The notes beneath the pieces were generated by a model that saw only the letters and a program-made list of their open reading frames with translations, had not been told where the DNA came from and ran no database searches. Positions 1 to 11,690 of a DNA stretch of 64,000 bases are shown in pieces (positions within the stretch are counted from its first letter, which is position 1; each line of letters begins with the position of its first letter). A program made the position numbers and the translations under genes. Source of the stretch: Impatiens glandulifera (Eukaryota > Streptophyta > Magnoliopsida > Ericales > Balsaminaceae). The DNA lies in assembly GCF_907164915.1 (NCBI RefSeq), contig NC_061862.1, positions 81,867,718-81,931,717 on the forward strand, given 5' to 3'.

Positions 1-1050
1 CCTAAAAATACACAATAACCAGTAGTCAATTTTTGATTAGTTTGGTTAGTTGCCTAGTCGGCATCATAAAAAGCGCGAATATCCAAAGATGAGGTCGATA
101 GAAACAAGAGACTATGATATATCCCCGAAGATAATGCAGAATACGCATAATTGTAGCCCAATGAATAATGTAGGTTAGCAAACAAACTGGCTAACATTGT
201 GAATTGCATATGCAATATCAGGTCGAGTAATAGTGAGGTACACTAGACTACCACCGATTGATCGATATAAAGTTGGATAAACAAGATGATCCCCGTGAGT
301 AGGGTTGTAACGAACATTGACCATATGAGACGAGACTGCTCAAGAATATCTAAACAGTACTTAGACCGAGAGAGAAAAAATCAATTTTCAAAATAAGCTA
401 CCTTAATACTTAGAAAGTAACATAGATTACCTAAATCTTTTATCTCAAAATGATGAGACAAAGTAGTTTTTAGATCTAAGATCTCGTTAGCATCATCTCC
501 TATAATAATCATATCATCAACATACAACAAGAGCAGAATATGACCTACATGAGACGATTTAACAAATAATACTGAATCATGCGAGCTAAAAGTAAAACTA
601 AGTGAAGATACTATATAGGAGAACTTGTCGAACCAAGCTCTCGGGGCTTATTTAAGACCATACAGGATCTTCTTAAGCCTGCTCACTTGTCCTGACTGAT
701 GAGAAACATCAGGTGGAGGAACCATATAGACTTCATCCTAAATATCCCATTCAAAAAAGCATTTTTAACGTTCATTTGTGAAATACACCAACGACGATCA
801 AAAGCTGCTGCAATAAGTACCCGGACAAATATCATTTTTGCAACGGGTGCAAAAGTCTCCTCATAATTCATACCATACTCTTGAACATAACCTTTTGCAA
901 CCAAACAAGCTTTATAGCATTCAATAGAGTCATCAGACTTGGTTTGAATCTTATATAACCATCTAGAACCAATAATTTTCTTACTAATCGATGGAGAAAC
1001 CAAATCACAAGTACTAGTTCTGTCCAAAATAGACAATCCTCATACATAGA
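1..1050 (-). pseudogene. Copia reverse-transcriptase remnant (3' part of a decayed element)
   Basis: On the minus strand, 683-1036 encodes the start of a Ty1/copia reverse transcriptase (GSRWLYKIQTKSD, YKACLVAKGYVQEYG, EETFAPVAKM, then NVKNAFLNG). Farther left, around 500-530, the sequence corresponding to the YVDDM catalytic region is readable only in another frame. Frames change and stops intervene, so the copy is dead. The element continues off the left edge. Its upstream part (gag, protease, integrase) resumes at 4028, across an insertion at 1051-4027. I cannot see its 3' LTR. Confidence 0.8.
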
Positions 1051-4027
1051 TGTAACCCCCAGAAAATCCTTTGTAATTTCGCAGCAAATTCGAGGTTGAG
1101 AATTTAAATCTCGATTTGCGTGTCAGGAATCTTTTTTAAATCAAATATTATTTTAAAATATTTTAAATAATTCCTAAAATCTTTTAAAATTAATTATAAA
1201 AATAATTAATTTTGAGCTCAAGTTTAAATAATCTAGGGATTTTGTAACTAAATTACCATTTAATTTTTTTAGAAATTCGTTATTTAAATTAATTAAAAAT
1301 AATTAATTTAAAAAATCATTTATTTTGAAATAGAGTCAACGTTAATTGATTTATGGGAAATCAATAAAAATGGCATACATGTACAAACACATTTTTAGCT
1401 AGAGTTTTTTTAATTCATAGTTTGGTGATACTCGAGAAAGGACTTTTGTACTTCATCCTCCGTACCCGTTTTGAAAACGATCTCTTCTTATAAATTTGGC
1501 TTTTGAAAATCAATTGTATAACATTTTATTTTAACCAATTATTCTTCTAATCTTAGGCATGCATAAATTTTAGCGTTATTTAAAAAACTGTAATTAACTA
1601 TTATTTAAATGTTAGTACTCATTGCGGATGACGTTAAGTAGGAGGAATACATGAAGAACATCAGTTTAAAAGGCTTTAGGGTTTAAAAATAAATCATAAA
1701 CGAGCCTTTGTCAAAATATTTTTGTGGAAATATCCCACAAATATTTTGGAGTCATTTTCTGATTTTTTGGGATTTTTAGAAAATAGTTTGGAGTTACAAA
1801 ATTACTAAAATAATTTTAGGGTTTTGAAAAGGGAACCAAATATGCCTTAGGACCGGTTTCCTAAGTCCTAGGTTCATTTTATCGGTTAGGGCTAAGAGCT
1901 CTCGGTCCTAGGTTTGGAGTCTCTCGGTCCGGGTAAAAAAGCCTTGGTCTGGGTAAAAAAGCATCGGTCTAAGTGTTAAGGACTCTTGGTCCTATGTTAG
2001 AATTCTCGGTCGAGTGCTATAATTATCGGTCCTAGGTAGAAATCATCGGTCCTGGATTCAAGAGTTCTCGATCGGGTGCGAGATTCCTCGGTTCTATGTT
2101 TGACTTTTCGGTCGGATGTAAAAATCATCGATTGGACCTCTCGGTCCTCAATGAAGAACATTGGTCGGACATTTCGATCAGGGCTGAAAAACCTCGTTCG
2201 GACCTCTCAGTCCTCAGTTAGACCCGTTGGTCCGCTAGAACATTAAAGTTGTAGTTTTTGCAATTTTGATGGAGGCTTGAATTCTTTGATTCAAAGGCCT
2301 GGGTAGTTTCACAAAGATCTTAGGAACATTTAGAACATCATCCCAATGTATCAATCGGCCTAGGTGATTATCAATTCGTTCAAAACAGTTTGTAGCCAAA
2401 AATTGGGTTTTGATTTTAAAGTTGTTTTGAAGTGTAAAGGGCTAGATAATAGCTTTCTTATATTTCATATACTTGATTGATACCAAAAACAAGAACACTG
2501 GTTGTTCGTTTGAACCAATTCAAAAACTCAAAATTTTTAACTATTTTGAAAATTTTAATTTTGATCAAATATGATCGGAATGGATCAAACATGTTAAAAA
2601 GTTTTTGAGTTGTTGTTCTTGAGGATTAACCCAAGAACAACAAAATCAATTTTTGGGATTTTTAAAATTCAAATTGAGGTTTTTTCAGTTTAAGGTTGAT
2701 TGATTGATTCTAACATTAATAGAAAGCTTGGAAATGATCCCAGGGTCGATTTTCAATCCTAAAATTCAACAACCAAACATAATACAAGGTTTTAAAAACT
2801 GAAATATAAGAATTTAAAATTCAAATTGGAAGTATGAATTAAAAGATGATTGGAAGAATATCAAGGATTGGAAACACTCCTTAGACCTTAGGGAAACTTT
2901 TGGGATACCTGGATCCAAGCTTTAGAGCCTTATGCAAAGATTTCGAAAAAGATCTAAAAACTTGAAGCTTTAATGGCAGATTTTGGATTTTTTTTATTTG
3001 AAGTTGAAGAGTGCATCCCTTGGCTTCGGAAGTATTGAGTCCTAAGTCGGTGGAGGCTTCAAGTGGATCAAATTGGCTAAAAGCCATTAATAGCGTTTTG
3101 GTTGTTCTTGGATCCACTTGTTGGAATAGACATGATCACAATCTATTAATGTAGGGGAAATGATCACGATAGTAGGGTGATCATTTCACCTTTTGAACGA
3201 AGTCAAACCGTCTAGAAACGACAAAATTCCAACTTTGAAAAATCAAAGATGGTTATGGATAGTTATCAATTCAGCGCCGCAATGAAGATGGTGATGCGGA
3301 GAAACGACATGATCCAACGTTGTTTTGAGAGTAAACGTGGATGCGGAGCGTTCCGTTCGTGTTCTGTTTGGTTTTTTCACAATTGGGCGCTCCATTAGCG
3401 TTTCAACTAGCGAACGTTAGCCGATCTTATGAGGCGCGGGCGCGCGTTCTTTCGGTTACAACGGGCTACACGGGCGTGTATGGGACATTGTATGACAATT
3501 CAGCACGCATCTATCGGATGTGGTTTCGGCTGTAGCTTTCTTCCGGGGTTTCGGCTACACCCGATTACTAATTTATTTTTATTTTAAAACTTTAAAGAAT
3601 TTGTTTGAAATTGATTTTTCTTTTACCCTTTTACCTTTAATTTTGATCTTCTTAAAATACACCAAACATTAAAATAAATTTTACAAATATTTCGCTATTT
3701 TTTTGTATATTTTTTGGTTAAATAAATAATTTTTTGGGATGAAATTGGTACCTCATTTCATCCTAGAATATTTATTTTAATTTCCTTATATTTCTAAAAA
3801 AAAATTAAGATAAAATGAGTACAAAATTTATCCCAAATAATTTTATTTTTTATTTTAGCCATTTTTCTTAATTAATTAGGTTTTAATTATCACAATAATT
3901 AATCTAATTAATTGTTTTAATTAAGTTTTTGTTTAGGGTTAATTAATTTAATTTTATTTATTCGAAAATAAATCAAAATAATTATTTTAATTTTATAATT
4001 TGGGTAGGTAGATTTTTAGTGCTTACA
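1051..4027. mobile_element. Putative solo LTR nested in the Copia remnant
   Basis: A non-coding block of about 2977 bp separates the RT part of a minus-strand Copia (left) from its integrase part (right). It begins TGTAACCCCC and ends GTGCTTACA, so it has TG...CA ends with a 5-bp inverted repeat (TGTAA/TTACA). The flanks are ATAGA (1046-1050) and ATAGT (4028-4032), a possible 5-bp target duplication with one mismatch. There is no internal coding region, which is what a solo LTR left by recombination looks like. The length suggests a Gypsy-type LTR, but family is an inference. Confidence 0.6.
1850..2240. repeat. Irregular 'CGGTCCTAGG'-type short repeats inside the solo LTR
   Basis: The motif TCGGTCCTAGGT and variants (CTCGGTCC, ATCGGTCCT, CTCGGTCGG) recur at roughly 15-40 base spacing about a dozen times. 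The run is degenerate and not coding in any frame I checked. Confidence 0.6.
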
Positions 4028-6500
4028 ATAGTCTCTTGCCAAAAAAGATCATGAGATGCCTAAGAGTAAGAGATGCCTAAGAGTAAGAGATGATCTCACA
4101 AAGAGAATTGAAAGAAACTAAAAAGGAAGCAAAAGATGTTGTATAACAAGAATAATCAAAATCAGATACCTGAGTAGATCGACGAGTGCGTGTAGAATAA
4201 CGAGGTAAATTTGGATTCGCAGTTATAGGAGGTTCTAAAGCAATCGTAGAAAGAGGATGGATGTCAACATCATTTGTTCTACAAAAATGATGAAACGGAA
4301 TATTCAGTATAGTTTCATGAGGGTTAGCATTTTTATATGGACAATCAGTAGTAAAATGATCAATTTGAATGAGGTTAGATTTCGACATACATGGGAAGTA
4401 GGTGGCATAGTGAAGAAAAGAATATGTTTAATAAAGGAAACATTACGAGAAATATACAATTTTCCAGAAGCTGGATCATAACAGCGATAACCTTTTTGCA
4501 CAAAATCTCATGTCCAAGAAAAACACAAATGGCCATACGAGATGATAACTTAGAACGTTTTGCATGTGGACGAAGAACAAAACATGTAGAGCCAAAACCT
4601 TAAATGAGAATATAATAGGGTGTGACCAAATAATCTAGCATATGGGGAAATCCCAAAATTATGAACGGTAGGGATACTATTAATAAGATTAACATATGTA
4701 ATGACAACTTCTCCCTAAAATAACACTAGTGGATAAAAGCATAGACCATGCGGTCTCAACAATATGCATATGCTTCTCTCGGCTACTCCATTCTGTTGTG
4801 GGTTATCAGTACAAGAGGATTGATTTATTATATTATCAGATTTAAAAATACCAGAAAATCTCCAGTAGTATACTCTCCCCCAAATTAGCTTGAAAATACT
4901 TGATAGTGGCAGAATGTTGAGTTTTTACGTAGGCCTTAAACTCAGCATAAATATGAATAAAATTAGAACGATGTTTCATTAAATAAATTCAACAATAACG
5001 AGTGTGATCATCAATAAATAAAACGTAATATTTAGAGCCTCCCTAAGTGGGAATATGTGTTGGTCCCTAGACATCATAATGAACTAAATTAAAAGATGTC
5101 GAAGAAGTGAAGAATTTAAAATTAAGAAAAAAGCAGAAAATTTTCCAAGTTTACATTCACTACAATCAGAAATATCATCATGTGGTAATCACTAAGTACA
5201 TCAAAAGTACACATAAAACATAATCGAGAACCTGATAAATGACCAAGTCTAGAATGTCACAAATAAAATTTTGAAGATGAAGGTGTCAAATGAAAAGAAG
5301 ACAAATTAATATGCATAGTTGTTATGTGAGTGGGAAGATGTCGTTCATCCAAAACATAAATACCTATCCTTATGCCTTATTCCAATCACTATCTTAGATT
5401 TTAGATCCTGCACATAATAATAATTTGGAAGAAAATCAACAAAACACCCAGAGTCACATGATTGACTAATAGAAATAAGATTCATATGTAATTTATGGAG
5501 GAAATAAACATCAAGTAAAGATAAGGAGGGTGTTTGGATAGAACAAATTTCTTTCAATGAGATTTGTGTATCATCAGCGGTCATAACAAAAATAGATGGA
5601 GGGTCAATAGACATATATGTAAAGGAAGACGAATAATGAGACATGTGATTACCAGTTCCAGGGTCTAAAATTCAGGAATATGAAGGGATACTTGATCCAA
5701 TAGACAGAGATGAGATGGAAGGACATAAAAAAAACATTATTATGAGGGTTCTTTTGAAATTGCTAAAAGGCGAGGAACTTCTTAAATTGGTCGGTAATAA
5801 AATTAGTATCAATATTTACGAAAGACTTTGAGGCTGCCAAAACTGAAGTAGAAAAATTATGCACCCTTTTTAGAGTCTTCAAACAAGTTTCTTCAGCCAT
5901 TAGTTCATTTATTACATCTTCAACAAATGGTAAAGGTTTACGGTGCAGAAGGTCTAAGCGACAATTTCAAATTCCGGACGAAGACCCATAAGTAGTTGAA
6001 CATGGCGATCCTCATCTCTACATTTAATATAAACATAACATGCTTGCAATTCAGTAAATTATGTTTCTAGAGAGTAGTCATTGCACGGAAAAAATAACGG
6101 AAAAAATAATGAATATTCAAGTCATTTTGCACTAATGCACGAATTTAAGATTGTAGTTGATACTTGATAGCAAAATTATTTTGCACAAATAGTCTTGACA
6201 AATAATATCAATTTTCTTTTGCAATTTTAAATTTTGCCAATTAAACACTAATTCTTTGTTCAGTAGAGTTGTTGATCCAAGTGATAATCTTTGAATTATT
6301 TATCTCCCAAGTACGAAATAATTCATCAAATTTTTCAACACCAATTACCAGACATTTGGCGTATTCCCAAACTCCTTTTGCTCTTTAGAAAATTATTCAT
6401 CACATAACTCCAATACGAATAATTTTTTCCATCACCTCTAAACAATTTGAAAAAAAACACTCCAAAACAACAAGCAACGATCTCAAATCTCAACTAATAA
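4028..6500 (-). pseudogene. Copia gag-protease-integrase remnant
   Basis: Minus-strand continuation of the element seen at 1-1050. The region at 5345-5644 encodes a protease/GAG-pre-integrase stretch (LHKLHMNLISISQSC). The region at 4780-4830 encodes an integrase core end resembling DNPQQNGVAER in a broken frame. 4304-4501 carries the YRCYDPASGKLYISRNV block that follows integrase, and 4077-4388 the variable linker before RT (PRYSTRTRRSTQVSDF). Gag-like sequence continues to about 6400. Many stops and indels are present. No clear 5' LTR is visible at the right end. Confidence 0.7.
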
Positions 6501-6943
6501 TCGGTCAAGTCAAACAAAAAAAACAACATGCAATCTCAAAAATAAACGAAATCCAAAATTTAGAGAAGATAAAACCATTCAGATGCGAAAATGAAAATAG
6601 TAAGAAATCTGGAGAGACATCGAGCAATCTAGAATTCATAAATAATGAATTCTTATAAATAATATTAAAAGTAAGAAATATATTGATAGAGAAAGTTTAA
6701 TTTAATATTTATAACAATATATTTGAAAAATGAGTTATTACATTCCTTTAAGATAAATTTTACAATACCCATGTGGGACAAAATACAAATGCAATATAAA
6801 TATATATATGTTAACAACCACCAGTTATTAAAATTACTTGCACAAACTATCAAATGTAAATCTGCATGTCATATCAGATTATAGAAGATGTTCAAAACGT
6901 ATTAACTGATGCGAGTTCTTTAGTCAAATAGAAAAATAATGAT
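6501..6943. other. AT-rich spacer, nothing recognised
   Basis: Between the Copia remnant and the HSP fragment. Only short open frames and AT-rich sequence are visible. It may include the decayed 5' end of the Copia. Confidence 0.4.
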
Positions 6944-7900
6944 ATGAAGAAGCAATCATTCAAATTGAACAGGACATTATTTTTTAGATGCACGTCTACT
7001 TTTAAAACTTCATTTCATTCAATTTCATGTCAAAACAAATCTGCAGGTAATAAAAAGTTGAAGAAAACAAATATACCAGTGTCTGAGATAATTTATGGAG
7101 GAATGCCTCCTTCTGATGAGCAGAAGGCACTAGAAAAAGAGTTTGAAATGATCATACAAGATCGTGTCATGGAAGAAACCAAGGAAAAAAGAATGAAGTG
7201 GAGTCTTATATATGTTTATAACATGAGAAATAAGGTATAATTCTTTATCATTACACATTGTTTACTGGTTCAAGTATTAAAAATGGACTTTTTTTTAACT
7301 AAATTAGTGAATTGTTCTTAACTATCAACATACCAAACCATTTTAAAATTTCTGATTGGATTGAGTTCATCTATTGATTAACCCATAGTTTACTGACCCT
7401 AATTTCTTGGTCTATCAAGAGTTTGGTACTGATATGGAGAGAGAAGGGTTCCTTGCCAAACTGCAAGAGGTGGAGGACTTGGTTATATGAAGATGGGGAG
7501 GACGAGGCCAAAGGAGTGTATGTTGCCAAACTTGAAGAACTCAAGAAGGTACGATTTTTTCATTTATTTTTTTCTACATCTTGAATTCACTATCTCATCT
7601 CAACATGGTTTTTTTTTAGAACGATGTGTTCCGTTGCTCCTATGGAGTGCGACTAATCCCCGCAGGTTAAACACATAGCCCGCAAACACACTTAACCATT
7701 TAATCAGGCGTAGAACTTGCCGTCTGACGGGCTCGAACCCAGGACCTCATTAAGGCCTGAGGGATATCCACCTCTTGTTGCCGCTAGACTAGAAGAAGGA
7801 ATCTCAACATTGTTTTTTTTTTTTTTTTTAACCTTACTTGGGAAGTCAAATTTGTAGCAAGGTGATCCTATTGAAGAGCGTCACATGGAGGGGCTTAGTA
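6944..7900 (+). pseudogene. Fragment of an HSP110/HSP70-14-like chaperone gene
   Basis: The plus strand encodes pieces of the C-terminal part of a plant HSP110-type (HSP70-14/15/16) chaperone: GGMPPSDEQKALEKEFEM and QDRVMEETKEKRM at 7090-7200, YVYNMRNK up to about 7236, then GFLAKLQEVEDL at about 7448-7485, EDGEDEAKGVYVAKLEELKK across frame changes to 7550, and GDPIEERH near 7862. These are probably former exons separated by intron remnants. No N-terminal ATPase domain is present. An indel breaks the frame within MEETKEKRM..., and a SINE sits in an intron remnant. A shorter copy of the same fragment lies at 22616-22800. Confidence 0.75.
7607..7800 (-). mobile_element. tRNA-derived SINE with 10-bp target duplication
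   Basis: The ~194-bp insertion is flanked by the identical direct repeat ATCTCAACAT (7597-7606 and 7801-7810). Read on the minus strand it contains GGTTCGAGCCC, a good RNA polymerase III B-box, and ends in an A-rich tail (the T run at 7608-7617 on the plus strand). The block before the tail, with GATTAGTCG and GGAACACA, resembles the 3' parts of asterid SINE families. It interrupts the HSP fragment. The A-box is not convincing, so transcription competence is uncertain. Confidence 0.7.
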
Positions 7901-8078
7901 AAAGTCTATTTCATAGACCCTAAGTTGATAGTTTCTAAGGAATTAATGGTTTTTTTTTATGATTTTCATTAAGAATCTCTAGTTTAAGAGAAAAATTAAC
8001 TAGACAATTATATTATAATGTAGTTATTGAAAATAAATGGTTTATTCTGATTTATAATTATATAATATAATAGGATAT

Positions 8079-8345
8079 TGTTGAGTTTGGATTCATATTT
8101 TATTAGAGTTTATATATTATAATAGATTTAAAATTTTTATTGGACTTAGTAGTATTAGTTTAGTCTTTTTGGTTTTTGATGTACTTTTATAAATAGAGAC
8201 ATTGTAACATAAGATTACTTGGACCATTGGACCATTATTCCATGGAAAATCAATAGAATTGACGACTCCCAAGAATTGTAGACATTATTGGTCGAACATG
8301 TGTTTAGATTACATATTTTCTCAACAAGTTGTATCAAAGTTAGGT
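8079..8345 (+). mobile_element. LTR with adjoining primer-binding site (5' end of a truncated Copia-like element)
   Basis: A ~248-bp block starts TGTTGAG (8079) and ends CTCAACA (8326), giving an inverted 7-bp terminus typical of LTRs. It contains a TATA-like TATAAATAG near 8191. It is followed by AGTTGTATCAAAGTTAG, a degenerate match to the initiator-Met-tRNA primer-binding site (TGGTATCAGAGC type). No recognisable gag or pol follows, and the second LTR is not seen. Confidence 0.55.
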
Positions 8346-9076
8346 TTTAAAAATATTTAATTTAATCTATTTGTGAAGATATGACGGAAACCCTAACAAA
8401 CATTAAAGAAGTTGTTACAAATTTATGTTTTTGTTGAAGATTGTTGGATGTTTGAGAAAACGATATTGGTTGCATAATAATTAGTCGACGTAAAGATTTG
8501 AGTCGAAATCTTCCGTTGCTAATTAAGAATATGTCAAGAGGGTCGTTAAAATATTTCTTAATTTTGAGTAACAATGTCTTGAGAAAAAAAATAATAAAAC
8601 AAATAGGTGTAGATGACGAAAAAATATGAGATTTTTTTTTTAACATATTTTAATTTGACATATAGTCTATTAAAATATAAAATATATATATATTATATTA
8701 TATTATAATATAATATATAAAGAATGAGTCACTAATTTTGGAAACTGTTAATAAACTAAGACTTTTTCAACTAGATTTTTTTTATCTGTGTAATTTAATT
8801 TTACAAAATCTAATATAATGTAAAGTATTTTGAGTAATAAAATTGAATAATATAATTAAAATTAAAAAAAGTGAAATGATGAATAATTATATTAAAATTA
8901 TTTAAATAATAACTTAATGAAGCATGTTTATATGTTTATAGACTCGTAACATATATCTTTATGAATTTGAAGAAATAGAATGGGATGCACCCGACCGTTT
9001 GATGATTTTACTTCTTATTTTTTAATAAAACATTTTTAAAATGATGATTCATAAATATATTCAATAAAATTAAGTA
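8346..9076. other. AT-rich sequence without recognised genes
   Basis: Possibly the decayed internal start of the LTR element at 8079. Small open frames on either strand have no recognisable family signature. Confidence 0.4.
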
Positions 9077-9085
9077 TATTTTAAA

Positions 9086-9718
9086 GAGAAATGATATATA
9101 CACCACTCTTATACAACACATTAATACAGCACATACTATGGACGAATTTATGTAGGGGCTCGGGTGGGCTGAAGCCCACCCCGAAAAAAAAAATTTTAAG
9201 TAGAAATATGATATTACCCTTAATTTCTTAAAAAAAATTAATATAATTCATTGTTTTTTTATTTAATTATTAAAAAAATGGTAAAACTTTACTTTTATAT
9301 ACTTGTTTTTTTCAAAATTTTCTCGTTATTATTTTAAGTCAACCCTAAATTCTGGGTTCGCCCCTGGCACCTGATGATTTGGCAAGAAAGAGAAAATATT
9401 TTTCTTATTCTTGTATTTTTTTCAAAATATATTTTTTCTTTTTCACCATCAAATAGATATTTTATAAAGAGTAGTGACAAGTGACAGAGAGAGGGAATTT
9501 TGTGAGGCAATTTGGTGAGAGAATAACATGGCATCACGGTTGAAAAATGTAAAATTGAGAGGAAAGAGAGAAAATAGAGAAATTATTTGATTTTTTCACC
9601 GAATAAGATTATGTCAAGTCATTCTCTCACCAAATTCCCTCACCAAAATCCTTCACCTAATTATTTCTTTTTTATTTATAAAGGTGTTATATAAGAATGT
9701 GGTATATATCATTTCTTT
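9086..9718. mobile_element. Mutator-type MITE with 9-bp target duplication
   Basis: The termini are inverted copies of GAAATGATATATAC: left from 9086, right reading inward from 9718, with similarity continuing about 30 bp. The exact 9-bp direct repeat TATTTTAAA flanks the element (9077-9085 and 9719-9727), as expected for Mutator-superfamily insertion. There is no coding capacity. It contains a second nested element. Confidence 0.75.
9136..9369. mobile_element. hAT-like MITE nested in the Mutator MITE
   Basis: The left end (GGACGAATTTATGTAGGGGC) and the reverse complement of the right end (CCAGGGGCGAACCCAGAATT) are degenerate versions of the CAGTGGCGGA-type hAT terminus seen intact at 17387-18796. 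The body is AT-rich with the characteristic TGGGCTGAAGCCCACCCC near the left end. A clean 8-bp target duplication is not visible. Confidence 0.45.
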
Positions 9719-9837
9719 ATTTTAAAATTAATTTCTTCAAAGCTTGATAGCATTGGAAAATTTCAAATTGATCATTTCATTTATTTATAAAAGATAATAA
9801 CACTAAAATATTATATAATTTTATTATCATTTTACAT

Positions 9838-9919
9838 AAAATATAACTAAAAAAAATTGAGTGTAGAAGAAGAGTAAAAACTATTATGGCTAGGTAAGTG
9901 ATTCATTTATTTTTAGTTT

Positions 9920-9986
<67 letters not shown>

Positions 9987-10676
9987 AATAAATAAATTTT
10001 AAAAATAAATAAATATCTCCTTTTAATAAAAATAAGATTAAAAATATTAAATGAGCCAATTTTGTATACGTGTAAATTTAAACTAGTATTTTATCTTTGA
10101 TTTTTTTATTCTTCTATTTTCTGTTCCTCGCAAAAGTATCCCTCAACTTTTACTTGTTTTTAATTCAACCTCAAATTTCCCACAATATAAGGGCATGTCT
10201 GGTTGGCCTCTATAATAGAATTTATTAGTAATTTATATCCGTTAAATTTAAATTTTGAATTTTTTTTATTAAAATGAATTTGTTTATATCTCTATATTTA
10301 TCTTTTATTTACAGTATTTTACCACGTTACCATCTAAATAATTGTAGTGTAGAATTGAAAATTTTGATAGTTAATTTTTATATGAGTTTTCATGTTGTTT
10401 TATAATAATTATTTAATCTATAATGATAGAGAAAGGAATACATATAACTAACAAAGATTTGAGTGTAGAAGAAAGTTAATAACTATCAGGGCTAGTTAAA
10501 TGATTCATTTATTTTTAGTTTTTAAATATACATTAAATTTAAATTTTGATTTTTTTTATATTAAAATGAGTTTGTGTTACATCTCTATCTCTATATTGAT
10601 CTTTTATTTACAATATTTTAATTAATTAGTATAATTTTATTTTATTTTTAGATAAATATAATATTCATAATGAGAC
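9838..10676. repeat. AT-rich block with (TA)n and internal duplication
   Basis: A (TA)n microsatellite occupies about 9924-9983. The stretch at about 9840-9920 (GAGTGTAGAAGAAG..., GGCTAGGTAAGTGATTCATT) recurs with changes at about 10445-10525, and the block around 10290-10370 recurs partly at 10580-10676 and again at 13041. The 3' part is homologous to 22990-23104, upstream of the intact B3 gene. No gene is visible. Confidence 0.6.
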
Positions 10677-10850
10677 TGTTAAAATAATAACTAACGGTAT
10701 ATTAAACCGTTAATTAGTTAGTAACTGATTAGTTAGTTTCGTTACTTAGTTAGTATTGAACTCCTATATAAGGGAGAGATGTAATTGTTTGAAAATAACT
10801 TTTATTAACACAATTTCAATTTATACTTCTTCTCCTTCAAGATTTTAACA
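10677..10850 (+). repeat. 5' LTR (174 bp)
   Basis: Starts TGTTAAAATA and ends GATTTTAACA. It contains CTATATAAGG at about 10763, a plausible TATA box for the element's own transcript. Its partner is 12867-13040. Confidence 0.9.
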
Positions 10851-10868
10851 TGGTATCAGAGCTTCAAG
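10851..10868 (+). promoter_or_regulatory. Primer-binding site (initiator Met-tRNA type)
   Basis: TGGTATCAGAGCTTCAAG directly abuts the 5' LTR and matches the canonical plant LTR-retrotransposon primer site. Confidence 0.9.
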
Positions 10869-11100
10869 TTAAAATTCTTGGAGGTTTTTCCGCTGTCTCT
10901 GTTGGTGGCCGAAGCAGCCATTGATGGAGGGCTTTATTCTATTATTACTGTTGAAAAAAAAGTTGGAGGAAGATCAATGTTTTTCTGATAGCAAACGGTG
11001 TTGATATTGAAGCTATTCTTGAAGGTAAGGAGTAAAGTGTTGATGGCTTGAAAGAAAAAGTCTAATTAAGCCTTAATCCTAATTCATATCTCTTCAAGAA

Positions 11101-11644
11101 TTAATTAAAATAAAGCAGAGGAGTAGATGGGTTTTCTTCTTCTTGATTATCTTCTTCTGGGTTACATTCTGAAAGCAAGAATGATTCAGGGACTTTAGGT
11201 TGTCTAAGCAGTGAATATTGATAGCCAGTCTCCCCAGACCAGACGGTGTTTGTTGTCAGCCATGTCGCTCTCCTAATAGTTTCTGCAATTTTAATATCAT
11301 CTAAACCAATCACATATTTCAGAAAATTGTGCAACGACATGATCCGTTTCTCAAGACTCATCCGCAGAAGTTTCACACCGGACGACATGAAAGATGCAAG
11401 ATCAGTTCTTGAGACGCCCAATGAGAAAGAAATTGAACTTGGGCAAAAGGATCTTGGATGGATTACAAGAGAGTATATACGGGCATGACTTCACAAGTTT
11501 GATGATATGGGTATTATTGAATCCATGGCTTCTGAATAGTGAAATGACCGAATCTGGCTTCTCTGCTGTACCTTTTGAGATAGAGACAGAGAGTCTTTTG
11601 AAGACAACCCTAAAGAAGACGAGATAAGACACTGTTACCAACAA
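11101..11644 (-). pseudogene. Captured fragment of an mTERF-family gene
   Basis: The minus strand encodes tandem mTERF helical repeats in two frames. The 5' part (11402-11644) has SLFRSHGFNNTHIIKLVKSC and PYILSCNPSKILLPKFNFF; the 3' part (11101-11421) has RTDLASFMSSGVKLLRMSLE and HNFLKYVIGLD. mTERF proteins act in organelle gene expression. The frame change near 11415 and the missing C-terminal repeats make it non-functional. It lies head to head with the MOS2 fragment, about 45 bp from its start codon, so a divergent gene pair may have been captured together. Confidence 0.8.
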
Positions 11645-11690
11645 TTTTCTCCTCCGTTATGATCACCATTCTCTCTCAATCGCTCTGTGG

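Noticed and set aside
3341..3535. 64-codon plus-strand frame in the solo LTR
   Set aside because: Short, isolated in a non-coding LTR, no recognisable motif.
7720..7740. Possible tRNA gene (GGTTCGAGCCC on the minus strand)
   Set aside because: No cloverleaf can be built; target duplication and tail identify a SINE.
8362..8646. 94-codon minus-strand frame
   Set aside because: AT-rich, poly-K/F/L composition, no family, adjacent to an LTR end in the other orientation.
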